From assembly GCF_003788585.1 (NCBI RefSeq), contig NZ_AYKG01000020.1:1-50918 (forward strand): DNA of 50,918 nucleotides. The letters run 5' to 3'. The position numbers and the translations under genes were made by a program. Under the pieces are notes generated by a model, which was not told the DNA's origin, did not search any database, and saw nothing but the letters and a program-made list of their open reading frames with translations. Source of the DNA: Salinisphaera japonica YTM-1 (GTDB lineage Bacteria > Pseudomonadota > Gammaproteobacteria > Nevskiales > Salinisphaeraceae). How positions within the stretch are numbered: the stretch's first letter is position 1; every line of letters begins with the position of its first letter. This document shows positions 26,391 to 35,770 of this stretch, piece by piece.

Positions 26391-27473
26391 TCAGCCGTTT
26401 TTCTTTTCGAACGTCTGCATGAAATCGATCAGCGCATCGACACCGGATTCCGGCATGGCGTTGTAGATCGAGGCACGCATGCCGCCAACCGATCGATGGC
26501 CCTTGAGCGTGGTCAGATCCGCGGCCTCGGCCTGTGCCAAGAAATCGGCGTTCAAGTTGTCGTCGGCCAGCAGGAACGGCACGTTCATGCGCGAGCGCAC
26601 GGATGTCTCGACCGGATTGGAATAGAAATCCGAGGCGTCGATGAAGTCATAGAGCTTGGCCGCCTTGCGCTTGTTGATGGCCTCGATAGCGTCGAGCCCA
26701 CCCTGGTTTTCCAGCCAGGCGAAGGTCAGGCCGCACATATACCAGGCATAGCAGGCCGGCGTATTGAGCATCGAATCGGCATCGGCCTGCTGCTGATAGT
26801 CCAGGATCATCGGGCAGCCCGACTGTGGCTTGCCCATCAGATCGTTGCGCACGATCACCATCGTGATGCCGGCCGGCCCGGCGTTCTTCTGCGCGCCGGC
26901 ATAGATCACGCCGTATTTCGAGACGTCGACCGGGCGCGACAGGAAGTTCGAGGACATATCCGCCACCAGCGGCACGCCACCCACGTCCGGTGTGTCCTGA
27001 AACTCCACGCCCTGGATGGTCTCGTTGGGCGTGTAGTGGACGAACGCGGCATCGTCGGTCAGCTGCCAGCTATTGCGACCGGGGATCGTGGTGAAGGTTG
27101 TGTCTTCCGACGAGGCAGCCTTGTTCGGCTGGCCGTACTTGGCGGCTTCCTTGATCGCCTTCTTGCCCCAGTTGCCGGTCACGATGTAATCGGCCTTGGG
27201 ATTGCTGCCCATAAGATTCAGCGGCACACCGGCGAATTGGCCGGCCGCCCCGCCCTGCAAGAACAGCACCGAATAATTGTCGGGCACGTTCAGCAGACGG
27301 CGCAGGCGCGCAGTCGCGTCTTCGGCGATCGAGACGAACGCCTTGCCGCGATGGCTCATTTCCATGACCGACATGCCGGTGCCCTGCCAATCCAGCATCT
27401 CGGCCTTGGCCTGCTCGAGTACGTCGACCGGCAACGTGGCCGGGCCGGCACTGAAGTTATAAACACGTGACAT
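26391..27473 (-). CDS. serC: phosphoserine aminotransferase
   Basis: Converts 3-phosphohydroxypyruvate to phosphoserine, also used in the pyridoxine branch. 360 residues beginning MSRVYNFSAGPATLP; the PLP lysine is in IYAGAQKNAGPAG, and substrate contacts include LQGGAAGQFAGVPLNL and the final VGGMRASIYNAM. The ATG at 27473 has GAGGAG eight bases upstream, better than the GTG at 27482. It lies 44 bases downstream of gyrA, the order also found in Pseudomonas. Confidence 0.97.
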   Translation of the reverse strand: MSRVYNFSAGPATLPVDVLEQAKAEMLDWQGTGMSVMEMSHRGKAFVSIAEDATARLRRLLNVPDNYSVLFLQGGAAGQFAGVPLNLMGSNPKADYIVTGNWGKKAIKEAAKYGQPNKAASSEDTTFTTIPGRNSWQLTDDAAFVHYTPNETIQGVEFQDTPDVGGVPLVADMSSNFLSRPVDVSKYGVIYAGAQKNAGPAGITMVIVRNDLMGKPQSGCPMILDYQQQADADSMLNTPACYAWYMCGLTFAWLENQGGLDAIEAINKRKAAKLYDFIDASDFYSNPVETSVRSRMNVPFLLADDNLNADFLAQAEAADLTTLKGHRSVGGMRASIYNAMPESGVDALIDFMQTFEKKNG

Positions 27474-27517
27474 GCAAACCACTCCTCGTGGAACTCAAAG
27501 CCTGTGACGCGCCGTAA

Positions 27518-30169
27518 TCAGTCGTCGCTGGTCGGCGTGTCGTCGTTCGATTCGTCGGTAGCACCGGCATCCGGCGCCGTATCAGCGGCGGCATCCGTAT
27601 CGCCGGCCTCGGACGAGACCTGATCATCGTCCGAATCCTCGACGGCGATACGATCCACGCCCACCAGGTGTTGCTCGCCTGCCAGACGGATGATGCGTAC
27701 ACCCTGTGTGTTACGCCCCAGTGTCGACACCTCGGCCACGGCCGTACGGATCAGCGTCCCCATGTTGGAGATCAACATGATCTCGTCGTCGGCCAACACC
27801 TGGGTGGCCCCGATCACGGCACCGGTCTTGTCCGACTGCTTGAGTGCAAGCACGCCCTGACCGCCACGACCCCGCAAGGGGTAGTCGTCGGTGGGGGTGC
27901 GTTTGCCGTAGCCATGTTCGGTGACGGTCAGGATATCGCCGTCGCGCACCACGATGAGCCCGATGACGCGGCCGGTGTCATCGTCACCGAAACGAATACC
28001 ACGCACGCCGGCCGCATTTCGGCCCATCTCGCGCACGTCGTTCTCGGCAAAACGGATGACCTTGCCGTTGCTGCCAAACAGCATGATGTGATCATCGCCG
28101 GCCGTGAGATCCACGCCCACCAGCGCATCGTCGTCTCTGAGATCGATGGCGATGATGCCGTTGGTGCGCGGGCGCGAGAATTGTTCGAGCGCGGTCTTTT
28201 TCACCGTGCCCGAGCGGGTCGCGAAAAAGACGTTCTCGCCGGTAGCGAAATCCTTGATGGGCAACACCTGGCTGATGCGCTCGTCGGCCTCCAACGGCAA
28301 CAGATTCACGATCGGCTTGCCGCGCGCACCGCGCCCGGCGCTCGGCAGTTCGTAGACCTTGAGCCAGTACGCCTTGCCCAGCGAGGAGAAGCACAGCAGC
28401 GTGTCGTGGGTATGGGTGACCCATAGCTTCTCGATGAAGTCCGCGTCCTTGGTCGACGTGGCCGACTTGCCGCGCCCGCCGCGACGCTGGGCGCGATAGG
28501 CATCCAGCGGCTGGGACTTCACATAGCCTTCATGGGTGAGCGTGACGACCACGTCTTCGGGCGAGATCAGATCCGCCGTTGTCAGATCGAGATGATTATC
28601 CAGAATCTCGGTCTTGCGCTCGTCGCCGTATTCGTCGCGAATAGCCACCAGCTCGTCACGGATGACCTCGAACAGACGCGCCATCGACGACAGGATCTCC
28701 ATGTAATCGGCGATATCGACCAGGAGTTTCTCGAACTCCTCGAGAATCTTGTCCTGTTCCAGCCCGGTCAGCCGGTGCAGGCGCAGATCCAGGATGGCCT
28801 GGGCCTGCGTATCGGTCAGGCGATAACGGTTTTCGTCGAGCATGCCGTAATCACGCGACAACTCGGCCGGGCGCGAGGCCTCGGCACCGGCGCGCCCGAG
28901 CATGGTGGTCACCTGCCCCGGCGCCCACACGCGGCCCATCAGCCCGTCCTTGGCCTCGGCCGGGCTACCGGCAGCACGAATCAGGGCGATGACCTCGTCG
29001 ATATTGGCCAGCGCCACGGCCAGGCCTTCCAGAACATGGGCCCGCGCCCGTGCCTTGGCCAAGTCATACTGCGTACGCCGTGTAACGACCTCGCGCCGAT
29101 GCCGGATGAAGGCCGTGAGCATCTGCTTGAGGCTCAGCGTGCGTGGCTGGCCGTCGTCGAGGGCCACCATGTTGATGCCGAACACGGTCTGCATCTGTGA
29201 GTGACGATACAGATTGTTGAGCACCACCTCGGGCGTTTCCCCGCGGCGCAGCTCGATCACCATGCGCATGCCGTCCTTGTCGGACTCGTCACGCAGCTCG
29301 GTGATGCCCTCGATGCGTTTTTCCTTCACCAGCTCGGCGATCTTTTCCAGCAGCCGGGCCTTGTTGACCTGATACGGCAGCTCGGTGACCACGATGGACT
29401 GTTTGCCGCGCGCATCGACATCCTCGAAATGCGCGCGTGCCCGGATATGGATCCGCCCGCGGCCGGTTTCGTAGGCCTCGCGGATACCGCCGGCGCCATT
29501 GATCACGCCGGCGGTCGGAAAATCCGGGCCCGGCAGATGGGTCATCAGCTCGTCAATGGTGACGTCTTCGTTATCGATGACGGCCAGACAGGCGCCGATG
29601 ATCTCGCGGATGTTGTGCGGCGGGATATTGGTGGCCATGCCGACCGCGATGCCCGTGCCGCCGTTGACCAGCAGGTTGGGCAGACGCGTGGGTAGTACGG
29701 CCGGCTCGGATTCCGATTCGTCATAGTTCGGAATGAAATCGACCGTGTCCTTGCCGATATCCGCCAATAGCTCGTGGGCGAGCTTGTCCATGCGCACTTC
29801 GGTATAGCGCATCGCTGCGGGCGCATCGCCATCGACCGAGCCGAAGTTGCCCTGGCCGTCAACCAGGACATAGCGCATGGAAAAATCCTGGGCCATGCGC
29901 ACGATCGTGTCGTAGACCGCCGAATCCCCGTGCGGGTGATACTTACCGATCACATCACCGACCACGCGGGCCGATTTCTTGTACGGCTTGTTCCAGTCGT
30001 TGGACAGCTCGGCCATGGCATAGAGCACACGCCGATGCACGGGTTTCAAACCATCACGCACATCGGGAAGCGCACGGCCCACGATCACGCTCATGGCGTA
30101 GTCGAGATACGACTGGCGCATCTCGTCTTCGAGGTTGATCGAGAGAATCTCTTTTGCGACGTCGGCCAT
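27518..30169 (-). CDS. gyrA: DNA gyrase subunit A
   Basis: Breakage-reunion subunit of gyrase, 883 residues. The catalytic tyrosine is Y122 in [10 protein letters not shown], and the quinolone-resistance positions are S83 and D87 in [11 protein letters not shown], both wild type. The C-terminal domain carries the GyrA box QRRGGRGK, needed for supercoiling, and beta-pinwheel repeats. An acidic tail (many Asp, Glu, Ala) ends the protein. First gene of a minus-strand run including serC, serA and pheA. Confidence 0.98.
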   Translation of the reverse strand: MADVAKEILSINLEDEMRQSYLDYAMSVIVGRALPDVRDGLKPVHRRVLYAMAELSNDWNKPYKKSARVVGDVIGKYHPHGDSAVYDTIVRMAQDFSMRYVLVDGQGNFGSVDGDAPAAMRYTEVRMDKLAHELLADIGKDTVDFIPNYDESESEPAVLPTRLPNLLVNGGTGIAVGMATNIPPHNIREIIGACLAVIDNEDVTIDELMTHLPGPDFPTAGVINGAGGIREAYETGRGRIHIRARAHFEDVDARGKQSIVVTELPYQVNKARLLEKIAELVKEKRIEGITELRDESDKDGMRMVIELRRGETPEVVLNNLYRHSQMQTVFGINMVALDDGQPRTLSLKQMLTAFIRHRREVVTRRTQYDLAKARARAHVLEGLAVALANIDEVIALIRAAGSPAEAKDGLMGRVWAPGQVTTMLGRAGAEASRPAELSRDYGMLDENRYRLTDTQAQAILDLRLHRLTGLEQDKILEEFEKLLVDIADYMEILSSMARLFEVIRDELVAIRDEYGDERKTEILDNHLDLTTADLISPEDVVVTLTHEGYVKSQPLDAYRAQRRGGRGKSATSTKDADFIEKLWVTHTHDTLLCFSSLGKAYWLKVYELPSAGRGARGKPIVNLLPLEADERISQVLPIKDFATGENVFFATRSGTVKKTALEQFSRPRTNGIIAIDLRDDDALVGVDLTAGDDHIMLFGSNGKVIRFAENDVREMGRNAAGVRGIRFGDDDTGRVIGLIVVRDGDILTVTEHGYGKRTPTDDYPLRGRGGQGVLALKQSDKTGAVIGATQVLADDEIMLISNMGTLIRTAVAEVSTLGRNTQGVRIIRLAGEQHLVGVDRIAVEDSDDDQVSSEAGDTDAAADTAPDAGATDESNDDTPTSDD

Positions 30170-30426
30170 AGATCAGATCGTCTTGGGTCGGGCGCATGGC
30201 CGCCTCGGGCTCATCCATGACATGCCGCGCCTGGGACGCGACAACGCGCCAACACGGGCCCGAGAGAGCGCTTGCGCTAAGCCCGGCATATTACCACAGG
30301 CCACGGGTAAAACCTTGCCCTGCACAGCGTTGGCATCACACCCACACGCAAGCCGCGCGCTTTTCGTAAGATGCCGGCATCAATTGACTCGATGCACAGC
30401 TCGCCATGCCCTGTGCCGGACCCGCC
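30170..30426. promoter_or_regulatory. divergent gyrA / mtaD intergenic region
   Basis: 257 non-coding bases. TAATAT on the minus strand (around 30292) and TAAGAT on the plus strand (around 30367) are possible -10 boxes for gyrA and mtaD, but neither has a convincing -35. A small inverted repeat AGCGC/GCGCT lies near 30268. Nothing else is recognised. Confidence 0.35.
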
Positions 30427-31749
30427 ATGACAAACGTCGACACAATTATTCATGCCCGCTGGATCGCCCCAATGGAGCGCGGCGCGGCTCGCCTGCTTGA
30501 GCACCACGCCGTGGCCATTGCCGACGGCCGTATCCAGGCCTTGGGCACAAGTGCGGAGATCACGGCCGGGTTCGCCGCGTCCGAGGTCATCGACCGGCCG
30601 GATCATCTGCTCATCCCCGGGCTGATCAATACCCATACCCACGCCGCGATGAATCTCATGCGCGGCATCGCCAACGACAAGCCGTTGATGCCCTGGCTGA
30701 CCGAAAACATCTGGCCGATCGAAGCCGCGGAGATGACGCGTGACTACGTCGCCGACGGCACCGATCTGGCCATGGCCGAGATGATCCGTTCCGGCACCAC
30801 CACATTCAATGACATGTACTTCTTCCCGGACGTGGTTGCCGAGCGTGTGGATGAAGCCGGCCTGCGGGCGATGCTGGGCATGATCGTCATCGATTTTCCC
30901 ACCGCCTGGGCCAGCGGTCCGGACGAATACTTCGACAAGGGACTGGCCCTGCACGACGCACTCAAGCGTCACCCGCGGATTCATACGGCGTTTGCCCCGC
31001 ACGCGCCTTACACCGTGTCCGACGAGCCACTGACCAAGATCCGTACCTATGCCGACGAGCTGGACGTGCGCGTCCATATGCATATCCACGAAACCGCCGG
31101 TGAAGTCAGCGACAGCCAGGACAAATACGGCAAGCGCCCGTTGGCACGTCTGGACGAGCTGGGTTTGCTCAACGACAACCTGCTGGCCGTGCACATGACC
31201 CAGCTCACCAGCCACGAGATCGCCCGCTGTGCAGCCACCGGCGTGCAGGTGCTGCACTCGCCCGAATCCAACCTAAAACTGGCCAGCGGCCTGTGCTCGG
31301 TACAGGGCCTGCTCGATGCCGGCATCAACGTGGCACTCGGCACCGACAGCGTGGCTTCAAACAACGATCTCGACATGATCGGCGAAATGCGTACCGCAGC
31401 CTTCATCGGCAAGATCGCCGCCGACGATGCGGCCGCCGTCTCGGCCGACACCGCACTGGCCATGGCCACCATCAACGGCGCCCGGGCGCTGGGCCTGGCC
31501 GAGACCACCGGCAGCATCACCGCCGGCAAACAGGCCGATCTCGCCGCCGTCGATCTGTCGGCTCTTGAAACCCGCCCCCTGTTCGATCCCATCGCGGCAC
31601 TCGTCTACAACACCAGCCGCGAACAGGTCACCGATACCTGGGTGGCCGGTAAAGCCTTGATGCGCGACAGAGGCCTCACCACACTCGACGAAGCCGAGCT
31701 GCTCACACGCGCCGATGCGTGGGCCGATCGTCTTGTCCGCTATGCGTGA
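30427..31749 (+). CDS. mtaD: 5-methylthioadenosine/S-adenosylhomocysteine deaminase
   Basis: Amidohydrolase of the TRZ/ATZ family, 440 residues. Metal and substrate residues: NTHTHAAMNLMRG (two His), HIHETAGEV, MTQLTSHE, HSPESNLKLASG and the metal Asp in GTDSVASNNDLDM. Substrate is expected to be 5'-methylthioadenosine or related nucleosides, by homology. The ATG at 30427 starts the family alignment; 30406 is an upstream alternative. In Pseudomonas ubiG follows directly; here a 511-base repeat array separates them. Confidence 0.9.
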   Translation: MTNVDTIIHARWIAPMERGAARLLEHHAVAIADGRIQALGTSAEITAGFAASEVIDRPDHLLIPGLINTHTHAAMNLMRGIANDKPLMPWLTENIWPIEAAEMTRDYVADGTDLAMAEMIRSGTTTFNDMYFFPDVVAERVDEAGLRAMLGMIVIDFPTAWASGPDEYFDKGLALHDALKRHPRIHTAFAPHAPYTVSDEPLTKIRTYADELDVRVHMHIHETAGEVSDSQDKYGKRPLARLDELGLLNDNLLAVHMTQLTSHEIARCAATGVQVLHSPESNLKLASGLCSVQGLLDAGINVALGTDSVASNNDLDMIGEMRTAAFIGKIAADDAAAVSADTALAMATINGARALGLAETTGSITAGKQADLAAVDLSALETRPLFDPIAALVYNTSREQVTDTWVAGKALMRDRGLTTLDEAELLTRADAWADRLVRYA

Positions 31750-31755
31750 AAATCG

Positions 31756-31945
31756 GTCCGCAAATGAACGCGAATAAAAAGAAAAGACAATCCGCAAACT
31801 TCGCAGATGACGCAGATTGGTTGTGAGGCCGTCCACCTCTGAGTCACCGAACTAAAGCGATCAGCCAGAGCATCAATTAATTCGTCTTTTTAATCTGCGT
31901 AACCTGCGGATGACCGCCTGTATTCATTCGCGTTCATTTACGGAC
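31756..31945. repeat. foldback repeat array P2 between mtaD and ubiG
   Basis: Forward arm 31756-31820 opens GTCCGCAAATGAACGCGAAT and ends with CGCAGATGACGCAGATT. The inverted arm (31880-31945) ends ATTCGCGTTCATTTACGGAC, the near-exact complement, giving a long imperfect foldback around a 60-base centre. Units recur about every 10 bases. No gene is present in this gap. Confidence 0.82.
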
Positions 31946-31980
31946 AGTTCAAAAGAACTAACCCCGAAGTACAGGCGTTT

Positions 31981-32177
31981 GTCCGCACATAGACACAGAT
32001 GAAGCGCAGACGGGTTTCTGGGCGCGTGTGGCACGCATTGTCGCCGCTTTTTAGACAGTCGCACGCTTTAAGATTGAGCTTTCTGTTTCAACGCTTATCG
32101 TTTTCATTTGCATTAATCGGCGTGAATCGGCGAATTTTCTTCCCGTTATTTGCGCTCATTAGCGTTCATTCGCGGAC
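31981..32177. repeat. foldback repeat array P3 upstream of ubiG
   Basis: A degenerate forward arm (GTCCGCACATAGACACAGAT, 31981 on) and an inverted arm ending CATTAGCGTTCATTCGCGGAC at 32177, which carries CGGCGAAT and CGGCGTGAAT variants of the unit. The remaining bases up to the ubiG ribosome binding site (AAGG at 32251) show nothing I can name. Confidence 0.75.
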
Positions 32178-32260
32178 GATATCTGTCCCGGACGCGCCTC
32201 CAAGCGGCTGACTTCGCGCATAGTAGGCACCATACGATCGTTTTTCCGACAAGGCACCCC

Positions 32261-32962
32261 ATGCCCAGCAATCAACAAAGCGAACTCAACAAATTCGATG
32301 CCATGGCCGCCGACTGGTGGGATCCCGAAGGCGAGATGAAGCCGTTGCATGACATCAACCCCTTGCGTACGGATTACATCGAGCGCAAGGCCGGTCTGAA
32401 GGGGTTGAACGTGCTGGATATCGGCTGCGGCGCCGGCCTGTTGGCCGAGGCTATGGCCCAGCGCGGCGCGCACGTCACGGGGATCGATCTGGCAGGCGAC
32501 ACCATCGAGGCCGCCAAGCGCCACGCCGAGCAATCGGGGTTGGATATCGATTATCGCGTGGTTGCCTCGCGCGATCTGGCCGCCGACATGGCCGGCGCCT
32601 TCGATATCGTTGTGGCCTATGAAATGCTCGAACACGTCGACGAGCCGGCCCATACGGTCGACGACTGCGCACGCCTTACCGCCCCCGGCGGTGATCTTTT
32701 CTTCTCGACGATCAACCGTAATCCATTGTCCTGGGCCGTAGCCATCGGCGGCGGCGAATATGTTCTGGGTCTGCTGCCGCGGGGCACCCACGAGTACGCC
32801 AAGCTCATCAAGCCGGCCGAGCTGTCCGGCTGGTGTCGAAACGCCGGCCTACACGTCGCTGATCTGACGGGCATGTTCTATAACCCGCTGCTACGCAAGG
32901 CCACGCTCGGCCACCGGCCGGATGTGAACTACTTCATTCACGCCACCAAGCCGGACGCCTGA
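32261..32962 (+). CDS. ubiG: ubiquinone biosynthesis O-methyltransferase
   Basis: SAM-dependent enzyme of 233 residues performing both O-methylations of ubiquinone synthesis. Opening MPSNQQSELNKFDAMAADWWDPEGEMKPLHDINPLR is the UbiG signature; SAM motif I is VLDIGCGAGLLAEAMA. The ATG at 32261 has AAGG ten bases upstream. One base separates its stop from mupP, so they form an operon. Confidence 0.97.
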   Translation: MPSNQQSELNKFDAMAADWWDPEGEMKPLHDINPLRTDYIERKAGLKGLNVLDIGCGAGLLAEAMAQRGAHVTGIDLAGDTIEAAKRHAEQSGLDIDYRVVASRDLAADMAGAFDIVVAYEMLEHVDEPAHTVDDCARLTAPGGDLFFSTINRNPLSWAVAIGGGEYVLGLLPRGTHEYAKLIKPAELSGWCRNAGLHVADLTGMFYNPLLRKATLGHRPDVNYFIHATKPDA

Positions 32963-32963
32963 C

Positions 32964-33644
32964 ATGGCGCCGTCCATACAACGCGCTGTCCTGTTCGATC
33001 TGGACGGCACCGTGGTGCACACCGCGCCCGATCTCGCAGGCGCCGCCAACGACATGCGCCAGGCGCGCGGTCTGCCGGCGCTACCCGAGGCCGAGCTGGC
33101 CCCGTTCTGCTCCTACGGCGGGCGCGGCATGATCGGCAAGGCCTTCGAGCGTGCGCCGGGTGACGATGGCTACGACGCCCTCATCAAGGAATTCATGACG
33201 ACCTATGAAAGGCGCATGACGCGGGCTTCGCACCCGTACGACGGCATACGCGAGCTCGTCAGCCAGCTCGCCGCGGATGGTATTCCCTGGGGCATCGTGA
33301 CCAACAAGCCCGAATACATGGCCGTGCCGTTAATGGATCATCTGGCGTTCGACCCGGCCGCGGGCTGCGTGATCGGCGGCGATACGGCCGGCGTGTCCAA
33401 GCCCAATCCGGCCCCGATTTATCTAGCCTGTGAGCGCATGGGGCTAGCGCCGGCGCACTGTATATATGTCGGCGACTCGGATCGCGATATCGCCGCCGGG
33501 CGCGCGGCCGGCACGGCGACCATCACGGCCGGCTATGGCTACATCCCGGCCGGCGAAAATGCCCTTGCCTGGCCGGCCGATCGGCATGTCGCTTCGGTCA
33601 GCGAATTGCGCGAGGCGATCACGAGCTTATGGCACAAGCCATAA
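32964..33644 (+). CDS. mupP: HAD phosphatase, MupP/Gph-like
   Basis: Haloacid-dehalogenase phosphatase of 226 residues. Motif I is FDLDGTV with nucleophile Asp12 and Asp14; a cap domain follows (GRGMIGKAFE); motif II is VTNK and the later acid motif GDSDRDIAAGRAAG. Immediately following ubiG, the position of Pseudomonas mupP, it is more likely N-acetylmuramic acid 6-phosphate phosphatase of cell-wall recycling than phosphoglycolate phosphatase. A phosphoglycolate phosphatase (gph) would also make sense beside glcDEF, so substrate is uncertain. Confidence 0.75.
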   Translation: MAPSIQRAVLFDLDGTVVHTAPDLAGAANDMRQARGLPALPEAELAPFCSYGGRGMIGKAFERAPGDDGYDALIKEFMTTYERRMTRASHPYDGIRELVSQLAADGIPWGIVTNKPEYMAVPLMDHLAFDPAAGCVIGGDTAGVSKPNPAPIYLACERMGLAPAHCIYVGDSDRDIAAGRAAGTATITAGYGYIPAGENALAWPADRHVASVSELREAITSLWHKP

Positions 33645-33667
33645 CAACCCCGTCGCGCGGGGCGATA

Positions 33668-34375
33668 CTAGGTGTCCGTTACCCCGATTTGTGCGCAGCG
33701 CTCGGCTAGCGGGCAATTCGCACAGTCGGGGTGTCGTTTATGACACAGCGCGATCGCGTGGCGCACGACCAGAGCGTGTATCTCGTCGTACTCAGCCGCG
33801 CGCCAATGTTCGGGCGCGGCGGCTTCGACCTGCTCTCGCAGGGTTTCATAACGCCGGGTGTTGCCCTGCCACCAGCCCAGGCGCTCGAAAATACGAAACG
33901 CATAGGCATCGGCGATGAAGCGCGGCCGGTCGGCGGCATATAGCGCGATGACGTCGGCTGTTTCCGGCCCGATGCCACGAATCGCGCGTAAATCACTACA
34001 CAGTTTAGCGGTCGACATGGCCTCGATGCCGCCAAAGCCGCCGGCATTGATGAACCACCGGCACAGGCCCTTCAGCCGTTCGGCCTTGACGCGATGCGGC
34101 CCCGCTCGCCGGATCAGCTCGGCCAGATCTTCGTGGGCCAGAAGCGTTTCCGCGGTCAACGGACCGGCGCCGAGCAGCGTGCCGATCGCCCGCTCCACGT
34201 TGGCCCAGGCGGTGTGCTGCGTCAGCACCGCACCCACGAGTATCTCGAAACGCGGGTTGTTGTCATCCAGGTTCGGCCACCAGCACTGTGGCCCGTAATA
34301 TTCAGCCAGGCGGGCGTAGAATTCCGTCAGGCCGTGCGTGGTGATGGCGGCCGCCGGCGTTTGTGCCGCGCTCAT
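33668..34375 (-). CDS. endonuclease III-related HhH-GPD glycosylase without the lyase lysine
   Basis: 235-residue base-excision-repair family protein. The helix-hairpin-helix is GIGPETAD at 134-141, with Glu138 where endonuclease III has its catalytic Lys; the catalytic Asp of the GPD motif is retained (Asp156 in FIADAYAFRI). A complete 4Fe-4S loop C211-x6-C218-x2-C221-x5-C227 is present. This pattern belongs to the endonuclease III-like group related to MagIII alkyladenine glycosylases, which act without AP lyase activity. Four bases after rluB, so cotranscribed. The damaged base recognised is unknown. Confidence 0.82.
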   Translation of the reverse strand: MSAAQTPAAAITTHGLTEFYARLAEYYGPQCWWPNLDDNNPRFEILVGAVLTQHTAWANVERAIGTLLGAGPLTAETLLAHEDLAELIRRAGPHRVKAERLKGLCRWFINAGGFGGIEAMSTAKLCSDLRAIRGIGPETADVIALYAADRPRFIADAYAFRIFERLGWWQGNTRRYETLREQVEAAAPEHWRAAEYDEIHALVVRHAIALCHKRHPDCANCPLAERCAQIGVTDT

Positions 34376-34379
34376 GCGT

Positions 34380-35123
34380 TCATCGCTTGAGATCGACCAC
34401 GGCGGCCAGTGCTTTCACCTCCTTGCGCGACAGCTCGTAGTAGCTGCCTGCCTTCACCCCGCCCGGCAAGGGCACCGGGCCGAAGCCGGTACGCATCAAG
34501 CGCGAGACCGTCACACCTTGACTGGCCCAGAGCCGGCGCACCACGCGATTGCGCCCCTGGCGCACGACGACCTCGAACCAGCGGTTGGCCTTGTTTTCGT
34601 CGTCGGCCACGCGAACCGATTCAAAATGCGCCATGCCATCCTCAAGCTCGACACCGTCGACCAGGCGATCGATCATCGCCTGATCCACGCGACCGTGGAT
34701 ACGCACGGCATAGGTGCGGGGCAACTCGTAGCTCGGGTGTTCGAGCCGGCGCTTGAGCTCGCCGTCGGTGGTCATCAAAAGCAGGCCTGACGTATTCACG
34801 TCCAGCCGGCCGACGGCCAGCCAGCGCCCGCCTTCCAGCTTGGGCAGCTTGCGGAAGACCGTCGCCCGGCCTTCCGGATCAGACCGGGTGACGACCTGAT
34901 CGACGTGTTTTTTATAAGCCAGCACCCGGCACGGCACGTCGATGCGTTTTTCCCAGTTCACAAACCGCCCGTCGATCGACACCCGATCACCGGCGGACAG
35001 AGACGCCCCCAGCTCGGCTGTCTTGTCGTTGACTCGCACCCGCCCGGCGGCAATGGCGGCCTCGATCTCGCGCCGCGAGCCAAAACCCGCATGGGCCAGT
35101 GTTTTTTGAATACGATCGGCCAA
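34380..35123 (-). CDS. rluB: 23S rRNA pseudouridine(2605) synthase RluB-like
   Basis: RsuA/RluB-family pseudouridine synthase, 247 residues. N-terminal S4 RNA-binding domain (about 3-60, RIQKTLAHAGFGSRREIEAAI), and the catalytic Asp is in GRLDVNTSGLLL. QGRNRVVRRLW is the family C-terminal motif. It starts with TTG at 35123, preceded by AGAGG at five bases. In relatives it follows scpB directly; here fpr and a repeat array lie between. Confidence 0.92.
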   Translation of the reverse strand: MADRIQKTLAHAGFGSRREIEAAIAAGRVRVNDKTAELGASLSAGDRVSIDGRFVNWEKRIDVPCRVLAYKKHVDQVVTRSDPEGRATVFRKLPKLEGGRWLAVGRLDVNTSGLLLMTTDGELKRRLEHPSYELPRTYAVRIHGRVDQAMIDRLVDGVELEDGMAHFESVRVADDENKANRWFEVVVRQGRNRVVRRLWASQGVTVSRLMRTGFGPVPLPGGVKAGSYYELSRKEVKALAAVVDLKR

Positions 35124-35770
35124 GAGAACCTCTGTTTGGATCAGTCGCTAACGGAATGCGCGAATGAAAGCTTGTGACGACGGACGGGCAAAGACAATCC
35201 GCCAATGAGCGCCGGTCGCGGCTGGCTCGTCGGCTTCGTTCTTTCTAGATGTCCGCAAATGCACGCAAATAAGCGCGAATGAATAAACGAATACAGGCGG
35301 TTATCCGCAGATGAACGCCGATTAGCGCAGATGAAAGACAGGATTAATGGATTGATGACGATGGCACCGGGCTCATCCGGTTTTTCGGCTTCTTTCGTTC
35401 TGTACGTCCGCAAATGAACGAAAATAATACAAATGGTTATCCGCAGATTAAAAGACGGGTTAATCGATCCTTGAGCTGATCGGTCGAGTTCGGATACTCG
35501 AGGCGGGCAGTCTCCAAACCGTCTGCGTGATCCGCTCAATCTGCGAATTATCTTGTCTTTTTATTCGCGCTTATTTGCGTGCATTCGCGGACAGCCTTTC
35601 TTTTTAAGTCGCTTCTTTCACAGATAATTGATCGATCCTCGTAAAGATCGTTCGAGTTCGACAACTCGCGAGCGGGCAGCCTCTCAATCAATCTGCGCAA
35701 TCTGTGGATTGTCTTTTTTTTATTCGCGCTCGTTAGCGTTCATTCGCGGACAAACGGTTCGAACGCGTCG
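35124..35770. repeat. foldback repeat array P4 between fpr and rluB
   Basis: A 647-base gap with no gene. Two forward units begin at 35251 and 35406 (both GTCCGCAAATG), each preceded by a GGCTTC...TTC leader (35232-35245, 35387-35400). Two inverted units end in CGGAC at 35592 and 35751. A further worn unit is near 35150-35215. The unit mixes CGCRAATNAA and CGCAGATTNA motifs with about 10-base spacing. A separate 52-base module (35463-35514 and 35631-35685) repeats in direct orientation, each copy with its own small hairpin. Confidence 0.82.

Noticed and set aside
31750-35770. CRISPR array
   Set aside because: Units are degenerate, occur in both orientations, and have no unique spacers of constant length; no cas genes are present.
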